Below are positions 1-5,951 of a stretch of DNA of 7,706 nt, piece after piece (the first letter of the stretch is position 1; each line of letters starts with the position of its first letter). The notes below the pieces were generated by a model. It was not told the origin of the DNA. It did no database searches and was given only the letters and a program-made list of their open reading frames with translations. Both the position numbers and the translations under genes were made by a program. This DNA comes from Bacteroidales bacterium (GTDB lineage: Bacteria > Bacteroidota > Bacteroidia > Bacteroidales > JAADJA01), in NCBI GenBank assembly GCA_029933495.1, contig JAOZOC010000144.1, positions 1-7,706 of the forward strand. The letters run 5' to 3'.

Positions 1-296
1 ATAATTACATCAATATCACCTCTCTCAAGTGAATTCAGCAACTCAGAAAATGGGATTTGAACTATTTTAAGTTCCACATCCATAGAACCGGCAAGCAATT
101 GCGCCATATCAGCATCATAACCTATAATCGAACCGTCTTTTGCTTTCATCGAAAAAGGCGGTTGCGTTCCGGTCATACCTACTTTTAACTCTCCGCTCTT
201 TTTAATCTTCGCAATTTGCTTTTGTCCCATTACGTTCATTGTGAAAGCAACAGCTATCACAGCGATAAACATACTTTTTAAAATTGTTTTAATCAT
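1..296 (-). CDS. Family-3 extracellular solute-binding protein (partial, C-terminus beyond left edge)
   Basis: Translating the minus strand from the ATG at 296 gives 98 residues with no stop before the window edge. Residues 1-24 form a signal peptide (basic start, then a hydrophobic stretch) ending in NVMG followed by Gln25, so the protein is probably exported to the periplasm. Residues 34-45 (SGELKVGMTGTQ) followed by PPFSM, then GYDADMAQLLA (59-69) and the LERGDIDVI stretch at the edge, match the start of the periplasmic type-2 binding fold (SBP_bac_3), which captures amino acids or similar small polar ligands for ABC importers. Only the first part of lobe 1 is present, so the ligand cannot be inferred. 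No permease or ATPase gene is visible. Related folds occur in MltF-type lytic transglycosylases and sensor kinases, which cannot be excluded for a truncated gene. It follows the DUF2214 gene on the same strand after 57 bp. Confidence 0.8.
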   Translation of the reverse strand, partial: MIKTILKSMFIAVIAVAFTMNVMGQKQIAKIKKSGELKVGMTGTQPPFSMKAKDGSIIGYDADMAQLLAGSMDVELKIVQIPFSELLNSLERGDIDVI

Positions 297-353
297 TGTT
301 TTTGATTTTTGTGAATAATTATTATTGATTTGTTATAAAATTTACAATTATTT

Positions 354-800
354 TTAAACTCCGGTTCCTCGCATAACTATTACAGCCAAAACAGGAATTA
401 TTATCACTAGTAATATTTCCAGTCTTAAAAAGAAAAACATCCTTTTAACTGCTACCGGATTTTCCTCCTGAACCCTGTTTTCTTTTCGATGCTTATACCA
501 TTTGAACAACTTGACTGACTGAATAATTGCAAGAACGAGTACAACAGAATACAGCGTAAGTTTAGTATGAAAAACAGGATTCTTCGAATAATATATTGCA
601 CCTTTCCCATAAACAAACCAGCGCAATAATCCTGTGATTAAAAGCAACACCAACGAAACCAAGTGAATTACAGCACTATATGCCAGCATTCTGATTTGAT
701 CTTCAGATTGCCTGGTCTTTAGCAAAAAATAATTTGATATCAATGCACCCATAAGTAGCATTATACTTAAAAAGTGCAGATATATTATGAATGTAGCCAT
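354..800 (-). CDS. DUF2214-type small integral membrane protein
   Basis: This 148-residue protein has four predicted transmembrane helices at about residues 5-27, 41-60, 79-99 and 122-143. A conserved-looking loop between helices 2 and 3 reads YGKGAIYYSKNPVFHTKL (64-81). Helix-1 residues LHFLS, the GxG-x-YY-xx-NP-x-FH-x-KL pattern and the length of about 150 residues recall the DUF2214 family of predicted inner-membrane proteins of unknown function; this was recognised by eye, not by a search. I chose the ATG at 800. A TTG at 803 is in frame just before it, and a stop at 804-806 closes the frame, so no longer start exists. No Shine-Dalgarno is visible, as is common in this phylum. It lies 100 bp downstream of the FadL-like gene on the same strand and could be read through from it. 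No catalytic residues are recognisable. Confidence 0.72.
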   Translation of the reverse strand: MATFIIYLHFLSIMLLMGALISNYFLLKTRQSEDQIRMLAYSAVIHLVSLVLLLITGLLRWFVYGKGAIYYSKNPVFHTKLTLYSVVLVLAIIQSVKLFKWYKHRKENRVQEENPVAVKRMFFFLRLEILLVIIIPVLAVIVMRGTGV

Positions 801-900
801 CAATTATCATTTATTTGACAAGGAAACAAACAAATTGCAAAAGTGTTTAATATAGTATTAAATAAATAATCACCGAGGAAAATTGTGCACAATCTGACAA

Positions 901-2370
901 TTAATATCCAATAGAAAACCCAAGGAAAAGACTTACACCAATAAAGGTGTAATCCATGTTATAATCGCGCTTTCCCTGAATTGACAAACCTGTCTCAGGG
1001 TCTGACACAACCGGGTTATAAAAATTTACAAACTGAGCATTATCCCTTTTATTACCAACAGCAAGCTGCAGCCCCACGAGGAAGGAAGTTTTCTTATATT
1101 TAAAAGTAGTCCCGCCAGTTATATAATACTGGTTTGCAGGCACAACTGAAAATTCCGAACCACCCTGCAAAACAGGATTGTCGAAAATCTCTTTTCTCGG
1201 GTTAAAATTTGTACGGAATCCAAATAGTCCCTCTGTATTCTCCGATATTTTTATTTGATATCCCAGGGCAATATTTACTATCGCACGGGCCGCATAGTAA
1301 TACGATAAAAAATCGGTTGTCGGTATAGGATATGCATCATCGGGGCTAACATTTTTAGTACCGTCAACAGTTTTGTATTTATCGATTTTATTAAAATATT
1401 CGGCAGAAAAATAGTATCTTGAACGCTTTGAAGGTCTGATATAAACTACGCCAAATGCAGCTGAAAAAGGGTCTTTAAACTGAGCGAGCATATAATTTCC
1501 AACCTCATGATAGTTATAATCGTCATCTAATAAATTATTTCCCGGAATATTGGCTTGTGAAACAATCTTCTTAACATCACCATTCCCGAACAACCTTATG
1601 GAAGGGATTGTAAAACTCAGTCCGTAACTCCAGTTTCCGGTATGGTATCTGAAACCAATCTTCCCCAACATTCTGACATCGTACATAACCAGTTTTTGGT
1701 ATGATGACCAGGTTGACTCATAATAGGGGATTGAATCAGGGAGCTGATCAAACAGCGGATTCACAAGTATGCTAATGCTCTTAAAATATGTCATATTTTT
1801 TACACTAAAAAACAAACTTGCCCCTATTGAGAATGTTGGAGATAATTCATAAGAAACTCCTGCCCCCCCCCAATAATCAGTATAATCCGAAGCGATGTCA
1901 AAATTCCCGAAATAATTTTCACTAACTCCTTCATTAATAAGGCTTGTAGTATAGTCAACACTTTTATACATATCCATTTTGCTGATGTTCCTGTTAAATA
2001 TTGCAAACTGAATACTTATTGCAGTATCCTTTTTTGAACGGTACAGGTACGACACAAAACGGGGCTGAACCCTGAACGCAAGATTTGAAAGATCATTTCC
2101 TCCACCAATAGCATTTGAATAATTGCTGTATTCAAGGCTAAAAAGGTTCGCATTCAATGCAAACTGCTTATCCTCAATCTCTGATATTCCTGCTGGATTA
2201 TAATATATAGAAGCTATTCCCGAATTACCCCCTACAACAGCACCTGATAATAAAGAAGCATCGGTATTAAAACTTACCGACCAGTAACTCTCGGGCTGGC
2301 CTGTTGAATTCAAAAATACCGACAAAAGTGCTGATATAAATAAAACACGTATATTAATAGTCGTTGACAT
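901..2370 (-). CDS. FadL/OMPP1-like outer-membrane beta-barrel protein
   Basis: The product is 489 residues. Residues 1-24 are a signal peptide, with Gln25 at the likely mature N-terminus. Residues 39-61 (SLLSGAVVGG, then the YYNPAG motif at 56-61) match the N-terminal hatch region of FadL/OMPP1/TodX-type porins, which move hydrophobic molecules across the outer membrane. The rest shows alternating hydrophobic/aromatic strands split by polar loops, and the protein ends in a barrel-like strand FLGFSIGY with C-terminal Tyr. The length fits the family (about 400-500). PorV-type type IX secretion proteins share this fold, so transport of lipids or hydrocarbons is not proven. The ATG at 2370 is the only convincing start; a TATCTTTG -7 box lies 7 bp upstream, implying a very short leader. 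A run of nine G on the coding strand (1863-1871) interrupts codons 167-170, which is unusual in such AT-rich DNA. The sulfotransferase gene ends 31 bp upstream. Confidence 0.72.
   Translation of the reverse strand: MSTTINIRVLFISALLSVFLNSTGQPESYWSVSFNTDASLLSGAVVGGNSGIASIYYNPAGISEIEDKQFALNANLFSLEYSNYSNAIGGGNDLSNLAFRVQPRFVSYLYRSKKDTAISIQFAIFNRNISKMDMYKSVDYTTSLINEGVSENYFGNFDIASDYTDYWGGAGVSYELSPTFSIGASLFFSVKNMTYFKSISILVNPLFDQLPDSIPYYESTWSSYQKLVMYDVRMLGKIGFRYHTGNWSYGLSFTIPSIRLFGNGDVKKIVSQANIPGNNLLDDDYNYHEVGNYMLAQFKDPFSAAFGVVYIRPSKRSRYYFSAEYFNKIDKYKTVDGTKNVSPDDAYPIPTTDFLSYYYAARAIVNIALGYQIKISENTEGLFGFRTNFNPRKEIFDNPVLQGGSEFSVVPANQYYITGGTTFKYKKTSFLVGLQLAVGNKRDNAQFVNFYNPVVSDPETGLSIQGKRDYNMDYTFIGVSLFLGFSIGY
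1863..1871 (-). repeat. Poly-G9 tract within coding sequence
   Basis: Nine consecutive C on the plus strand (G on the coding strand) span codons Trp167-Gly-Gly-Ala170 of the FadL-like gene. Homopolymeric G/C tracts of this length are prone to slipped-strand mispairing. With eight G the frame would read on to a stop after residue 181; with ten G it would stop after residue 174. The frame is intact in this copy. Confidence 0.9.
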
Positions 2371-2377
2371 TAATTTG

Positions 2378-2385
2378 CAAAGATA
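2378..2385 (-). promoter_or_regulatory. Candidate -7 promoter box of the FadL-like gene
   Basis: The minus strand reads TATCTTTG, matching the Bacteroidota sigma-ABfr -7 element TAnnTTTG, 7 bp before the ATG at 2370. A good -33 TTTG is not present at the usual distance; the closest is ATTG about 21 bp upstream. If used, the transcript would be leaderless or nearly so. The same octamer occurs upstream of the sulfotransferase gene. By chance several such matches are expected in a window this AT-rich, so position is the main support. Confidence 0.35.
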
Positions 2386-2401
2386 TGATTAAAACAAACT
2401 G

Positions 2402-3556
2402 CTACTCAATAATTTTCACACTGTCCGGCACACCATAACCCCACTCTTTCATTGCAAAATCCCACTCTTTAAGTATTTTGTCAAGAGTATTTTGTTCTAT
2501 TTTGTATATATTTTTTTTGTATCCTTTTTTGCTGTCAATATAATCCCGGATGGAGGCTTCCGATTTCTCAAAATCAGCAATATTAAGAGTGTCAAATATC
2601 GATTTAATTGTTGATAGAGAATTTTCCTCCAGATCCTCAAACGCTATCTCAACAAGATTTTCCTTAGGAATTAATGACCTTTCATCCATATAAGAATGCA
2701 TCATTTGCTTATATATAGAAAAAATTAAGTCGTCAAGTTTTTCTGATGACATATGTTGAAGTTGCAGGTTGGGCAACATTGTTCTGAAAAAATGTTGCGT
2801 CGATAAAAAGACTATTACAGGATTCCGGTGTATATGGATAAATTTTGCATTAGGGAACATTTCCAAAAGGACCTTGATCCGTGCAGTATGTGGCGGATTT
2901 TTTGAAAGAAAATATTTTCCGTTTGTATTAACAATTGCCTTTTTAATCTGTAAAAGATACTCCTCCTTCCACATTAAATAGTCATTTTCAGAAACCTTCA
3001 AAAAGCGTACATATCTGTCGTAAAAGGATTGGGCTTCCTGAGGAAACATCCAGAAATAATAATAGCTGATGGGAACATTACTTCCAAGAGCAAACTCCTC
3101 TTCCTGAGGATAATCAGGGCTCAATTTAACATTGTCACCCTTTCTTGTTGCCGGAATAAGCAGTCTCATAAAGGTTTCAAAAATAAAATTCCCTGCTTTA
3201 TTAAAAAGTGTATCAGGAAAAACACTTTGAAAGGTTGTGACGTATCCCATATCCGGACTGCTGCATAAAAGATTGTGAAGAAAAGTCGTTCCGCTTCGCC
3301 AATGACCCAAAATAAAGATCGGTTCATTTTCAAGTTCAACATCTTTGAACCCTGGATTTATAAAATGGCGTTCATATGCACGGAATGGCTTATTAATCAA
3401 ATTTATTAGTCCTATTGCAGCCATTCGGGGATAATATCGGAAAGAAATATCATTATTTTTGTAAAGGTGTGCTAGTACACTAAACGAATACCCAACAGCA
3501 GGAGGAAGCAGCAACCCTCCAGCCTTAACACCATTTTTTGCTTTTGATAATCCCAT
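2402..3556 (-). CDS. Sulfotransferase family protein (Sulfotransfer_3 type)
   Basis: The predicted enzyme moves a sulfuryl group from PAPS to an acceptor, releasing PAP. From the ATG at 3556 the protein is 384 residues. The 5'-phosphosulfate loop is plain at 80-95: FILGHWRSGTTFLHNL, with RSGTT in the P-loop-like position. The 3'-phosphate site is IHIHRNPVIVFLST at 240-253, with Arg244 and Ser252 in the expected places. In between lie YPQEEEFALG (150-159) and LSKNPPHTARIKVLLEMFPN (217-236), typical of bacterial relatives, and the C-terminal GYKKNIYKI (345-353) may help hold the nucleotide. No signal peptide is seen, so it is likely cytoplasmic. The frame is open to an ATG at 3637, which would add 27 hydrophobic, Cys-rich residues. 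I prefer 3556 because a -7 box and GAGGAA lie just upstream, inside that extension. The substrate is unknown; carbohydrate, lipid and small phenolic acceptors are all used by the superfamily. The FadL-like gene follows after 31 bp. Confidence 0.85.
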   Translation of the reverse strand: MGLSKAKNGVKAGGLLLPPAVGYSFSVLAHLYKNNDISFRYYPRMAAIGLINLINKPFRAYERHFINPGFKDVELENEPIFILGHWRSGTTFLHNLLCSSPDMGYVTTFQSVFPDTLFNKAGNFIFETFMRLLIPATRKGDNVKLSPDYPQEEEFALGSNVPISYYYFWMFPQEAQSFYDRYVRFLKVSENDYLMWKEEYLLQIKKAIVNTNGKYFLSKNPPHTARIKVLLEMFPNAKFIHIHRNPVIVFLSTQHFFRTMLPNLQLQHMSSEKLDDLIFSIYKQMMHSYMDERSLIPKENLVEIAFEDLEENSLSTIKSIFDTLNIADFEKSEASIRDYIDSKKGYKKNIYKIEQNTLDKILKEWDFAMKEWGYGVPDSVKIIE

Positions 3557-3581
3557 ATATTTCCTCAAACAAATTAGGTTA

Positions 3582-3589
3582 CAAAGATA
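3582..3589 (-). promoter_or_regulatory. Candidate -7 promoter box of the sulfotransferase gene
   Basis: The minus strand reads TATCTTTG, an exact fit to TAnnTTTG, 25 bp before the ATG at 3556. GAGGAA (3563-3568), a Shine-Dalgarno-like sequence rare in this phylum, sits between them. No convincing -33 TTTG is found at normal spacing. If real, it rules out the upstream ATG at 3637 as the main start. Confidence 0.35.
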
Positions 3590-3662
3590 TAATAATATCC
3601 ATTTGATTATTTTTTCAGGAACTATACAAAAAAACATTTACTTTTGTACTCATTTTTGATTG

Positions 3663-3685
3663 AACACTTTTAAGTTTTGAGTGTT
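3663..3685. repeat. Inverted repeat AACACT-N11-AGTGTT, possible operator
   Basis: Perfect 6-bp arms at 3663-3668 and 3680-3685 are separated by 11 bp, giving about 17 bp between arm centres. The site is 45 bp before the lipoprotein ATG at 3731 and 106 bp before the sulfotransferase ATG at 3556. It could be a dimeric regulator site or a weak stem in the leader RNA; it has no T-tract, so it is not a terminator. A repeat this short could be coincidence. Confidence 0.25.
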
Positions 3686-3730
3686 ATCAATGAGATGAAA
3701 TAATGTAAATAAATTGTAAATAAATTGAAT

Positions 3731-4396
3731 ATGAAAAAATTATTTTTAAATCTAATCATCGTTGCCGGCCTTGCCGTTGCAATGACAGCATGCTATCCCG
3801 GAGGTGCAGAATACACTGATGATACTGATATTATTCTGACTCATTATGACCCGGAATATAACTTCAATGATGTGAACACTTATCACATTTCCGACTCTAT
3901 TGAACATATTGTTGATGAGGGAGATACTCCTACTTATAAATATGATCAGGATATTATTTCTGATTTGAGTAATAACTTTGATGCACTAGGTTGGGAACAA
4001 TTTGATCTGAATGATACTCTAAATGGAGAATTACCCGATGTTGCAATAGTGGTTAGTGCTGCTGAAATTACTACATATAATGTTTATAGTTACCCTTGGT
4101 ATGGCTATTGGGGATGGGGATGGTATAAAAGCTCTGATTATTATGGTTATCCCGGTTATGGCTGGGGTTATCCCTGGTATGGAGGAGGTACTTATGTTTC
4201 TACATATACAACAGGGACTGTTCTATGGAGACTTTTCGACCCTGAATATATAAGCGAATCCGATTCAACTATTAATTTGGCCTGGATGGGTGTCTTAAAT
4301 GGTGTTATGGGGTCAGGCACAAGTAATACCAAAGCTAGAATTACAGAAGGTATAGACCAGGCATTCAAGCAGTCAGCTTATCTAAAAGGTGAATAA
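3731..4396 (+). CDS. DUF4136-type lipoprotein with aromatic-rich segment
   Basis: The ATG at 3731 gives 221 residues beginning MKKLFLNL. A TTG two codons earlier is a weaker start. Residues 1-20 are a lipoprotein signal peptide ending MTA before Cys21, so the mature protein should be lipid-anchored in the envelope. The following region (22-110) is Asp-rich. The C-terminal half, TGTVLWRLFDPEY (161-173) then INLAWMGVLNGVMG (181-194), recalls the DUF4136 core with its strand-D-strand and W-x-G pattern; the function of that family is unknown. Residues 119-150 are extraordinary: 17 of 32 are Tyr or Trp, with seven Gly, including two 7-residue-spaced GYP units. The next gene, a beta-barrel protein, starts 28 bp downstream on the same strand, so the two are probably one operon ended by the terminator at 5065-5101. 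The family call is by eye. Confidence 0.75.
   Translation: MKKLFLNLIIVAGLAVAMTACYPGGAEYTDDTDIILTHYDPEYNFNDVNTYHISDSIEHIVDEGDTPTYKYDQDIISDLSNNFDALGWEQFDLNDTLNGELPDVAIVVSAAEITTYNVYSYPWYGYWGWGWYKSSDYYGYPGYGWGYPWYGGGTYVSTYTTGTVLWRLFDPEYISESDSTINLAWMGVLNGVMGSGTSNTKARITEGIDQAFKQSAYLKGE
4145..4174 (+). repeat. In-frame 21-bp-spaced direct repeat in the lipoprotein gene
   Basis: GGTTATCCC occurs at 4145-4153 and again at 4166-4174, exactly 21 bp (seven codons) apart, encoding GYPGYGW followed by GYPWYGG. It is the clearest part of a longer Tyr/Trp/Gly-rich low-complexity stretch (about 4085-4190) that probably grew by short duplications. Confidence 0.6.
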
Positions 4397-4424
4397 GAAA
4401 TAATTAATTTTAAAAAATAAAATT

Positions 4425-5018
4425 ATGAAAAAGTATATTTTAATAGCAATAGTATCAATATTTATTGGTACAGCAGGTTATTCACAGACTTCAATTTACA
4501 CTCTTGACTATACAATGGGATTTGGTACAGGAAGTATGGGTGAATATATTGGAAAAGCGAGTTTTAGAGGATTGACCTTTGAAGGAAGAGGATTTGTTAG
4601 TGATAACGTTTCAGTTGGTGCATTGTTTAGCTGGGCAACCTTTTATGAAGCGCGTGAAAACGAAACAATTGTTCAAGATTATACAACTCTTTTCGGCAAC
4701 CAATACAGGTATATCAATGTATATCCTATGTTAGCTCAGGTTCACTATTATTTTGGTATCGATCCTCATAAAACACGAGTTTATCTTGGTGGCGGTATTG
4801 GCACCTATTCTGTCAATAAGGAAACCCAAATTGGTGTATGGGCACTTGAGGAAAACAAATGGCATTTTGGTGTTTCACCTGAGGTTGGCGTTTTACTTCC
4901 AATTGCCTATGCTACAATGATCAATATTAGCCTAAGATATAACTATGCTGTAAAGACCAAGAATGCTCCCGATTATTCATGGCTTGGTCTTAGTATTGGT
5001 TTTGCCTGGGGTAACTAA
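4425..5018 (+). CDS. Small outer-membrane beta-barrel protein (197 aa)
   Basis: The ATG at 4425 opens a protein with signal peptide 1-20 (MKKYILIAIV..GTAGYS) and Gln21 at the expected mature end. The mature part of about 177 residues shows alternating strands such as FRGLTFEGRGFV, VSVGALFSWATFY, YINVYPMLAQVHYYF, RVYLGGGIGTY, WHFGVSPEVGVLLPI and INISLRYNYAV. It closes with WLGLSIGFAWGN, the aromatic-containing last strand expected of an outer-membrane barrel. The size suits an eight-stranded barrel of the broad OMP_b-brl/OmpW-like type. There are no cysteines and no enzymatic motif. It follows the lipoprotein gene by 28 bp with no promoter between, so the two are likely co-transcribed and may act together; that is inference. 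Specific function is unknown. Confidence 0.78.
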   Translation: MKKYILIAIVSIFIGTAGYSQTSIYTLDYTMGFGTGSMGEYIGKASFRGLTFEGRGFVSDNVSVGALFSWATFYEARENETIVQDYTTLFGNQYRYINVYPMLAQVHYYFGIDPHKTRVYLGGGIGTYSVNKETQIGVWALEENKWHFGVSPEVGVLLPIAYATMINISLRYNYAVKTKNAPDYSWLGLSIGFAWGN

Positions 5019-5064
5019 ATTGTGTTTGACCGAAAACATTTAGATTTTATGATTTATAGAGCAT

Positions 5065-5101
5065 AAATAAAAAACGGGAAGTTCATTCCCGTTTTTTATT
5101 T
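5065..5101 (+). terminator. Strong rho-independent terminator (bidirectional geometry)
   Basis: A perfect 16-bp hairpin has arms at 5065-5080 and 5086-5101 with loop GTTCA. The GC core is CGGGAA/TTCCCG, preceded by six A and followed by six T. It ends the lipoprotein/beta-barrel unit 46 bp after the stop at 5018 and separates it from the next pair of barrel genes. The symmetric A/T flanks would allow termination from either strand. Confidence 0.93.
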
Positions 5102-5132
5102 GCAAATCATATTTAACAATTCCTTTTTTTAT

Positions 5133-5140
5133 TATTTTTG
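5133..5140 (+). promoter_or_regulatory. Candidate -7 promoter box before the barrel gene at 5171
   Basis: TATTTTTG fits TAnnTTTG and lies 30 bp before the proposed TTG start at 5171, just after a terminator, where a new promoter is needed. The nearest upstream TTTG (5099-5102) is about 30 bp away, further than the usual -33 spacing. The alternative TTG start at 5138 lies inside this box. Confidence 0.35.
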
Positions 5141-5170
5141 GCGATAGTTAATAACCCTAAAATTATCATT

Positions 5171-5935
5171 TTGAAGAAACTATTACTGATACTACTGATT
5201 ATCTTCGGCACTTTAACTTCTCAATCCCAGGTTTTAATATCACTTCTGCTTGGTGACAAGCTAAACTCTGATGACCTTGAATTTGGCCTTGAAGGAGGCG
5301 GAAACTTCTCAAGCATAATCGGGCTTGAAACGAAAAAATTTGTAACCGACTGGAATCTTGGTTTCTATTTTGATATTAAAATTAAAAAATCGTGGTATTT
5401 ATATACCGGTGTTCTCGTAAAAGCCAAACTGGGTTCAGGAAAACTTACAGATAAGGATATTGAATTTCTTGGAATTGACACATATCTTTCGGAAGGAGAT
5501 TACTATCAGAAAATCAATTACTTCCTGGTGCCAATACTGGCAAAATACAAGTTTAAAAACAGAATGTATCTCGAAGCAGGTCCCCAGTTAGGGCTAATGT
5601 ATAATGCCTGGGTTGAATATGATTATGATGATAACGGCAAAGATGCAATTATCAAAGAGTTTAACAAAGATATGATCAATAGAATTGATGCGGGAGTAAT
5701 GGGAGGTTTTGGTTACCGTTTTGAAGGCAGAACAGGATGGACACTTGGTTTCAAATACTATTATGGCCTTGCTAATGTTTATAAAGGAAAATCAGGTACA
5801 AAAAACAACTCCTTTTTCTTAAAAGTTAACATACCGATTGGAGCCGGGGAAGAAGCACAAAGAAAAAGGGAGGAAAAAGCAAAAAAAAGAGCTGAAAAAA
5901 AGGCACTAAAAGAAAAAGCAAAGTCTAATAAATAA
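5171..5935 (+). CDS. Outer-membrane beta-barrel protein with Lys-rich C-terminal tail
   Basis: No ATG fits the N-terminus. The TTG at 5171 gives MKKLLLILLIIFGTLTSQSQ, a textbook signal peptide with Gln18 and Gln20 near the cleavage point, and a 254-residue protein. A TTG at 5138 would add 11 residues but overlaps a candidate promoter box. The mature part resembles the Bacteroidota OMP_b-brl_2/PorT-like barrel group: LEFGLEGGGNFSSIIG, WNLGFYFDIKIKKSWYLYTGVLVK, INYFLVPILAKYKF, MYLEAGPQLGLMYNAW, DAGVMGGFGYRF, GWTLGFKYYYGLANVY and finally NNSFFLKVNIPIGAG (212-226). Unusually, 28 more residues follow the last strand (227-254): 13 Lys/Arg and six Glu in an AEKKA/EKAKK-like pattern, likely a charged helix that would face the periplasm. 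There are no cysteines. The next barrel gene follows after 16 bp. Specific role unknown. Confidence 0.75.
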   Translation: MKKLLLILLIIFGTLTSQSQVLISLLLGDKLNSDDLEFGLEGGGNFSSIIGLETKKFVTDWNLGFYFDIKIKKSWYLYTGVLVKAKLGSGKLTDKDIEFLGIDTYLSEGDYYQKINYFLVPILAKYKFKNRMYLEAGPQLGLMYNAWVEYDYDDNGKDAIIKEFNKDMINRIDAGVMGGFGYRFEGRTGWTLGFKYYYGLANVYKGKSGTKNNSFFLKVNIPIGAGEEAQRKREEKAKKRAEKKALKEKAKSNK

Positions 5936-5951
5936 TATCAAAACTAAATAA

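Larger units (their letters stand above)
3557..3730. other. Divergent intergenic region between sulfotransferase and DUF4136 genes
   Basis: This 174-bp AT-rich stretch should hold promoters for both directions. It contains the minus-strand TATCTTTG box (3582-3589), a plus-strand TACTTTTG (3639-3646) that could serve the lipoprotein gene with a leader of roughly 80 nt, and an inverted repeat AACACT-N11-AGTGTT (3663-3685). No RNA gene or riboswitch structure was recognised. Confidence 0.5.

Noticed and set aside
882..893. Perfect 12-bp palindrome ATTGTGCACAAT between the FadL-like and DUF2214 genes
   Set aside because: One or two such palindromes are expected by chance in a window of this size, and it makes no good hairpin or terminator. 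It could be an operator but nothing else supports that.
1824..2006. 60-residue minus-strand reading frame inside the FadL-like gene
   Set aside because: It is a shadow of the real frame. It matters only because a -1 slip in the G9 tract would enter its end and hit its stop.
2509..2517. Runs of seven to eight T or A in the sulfotransferase gene and in the barrel tail
   Set aside because: Such A/T runs are common in AT-rich DNA and are not special evidence for slippage switching, unlike the G9 tract.
2769..3268. Plus-strand frames opposite the sulfotransferase gene (2769-2981, 3029-3268)
   Set aside because: They lie antisense to a well-supported enzyme gene and show no domain, signal peptide or initiation context.
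3639..3646. Plus-strand TACTTTTG as the promoter of the lipoprotein gene
   Set aside because: It fits the -7 pattern but has no -33 partner and leaves a leader of about 80 nt; too weak for its own entry.
4056..4253. 65-residue frame in the lipoprotein gene
   Set aside because: It overlaps the low-complexity Tyr/Trp/Gly region in another phase; its hydrophobic look comes from the repeat composition.
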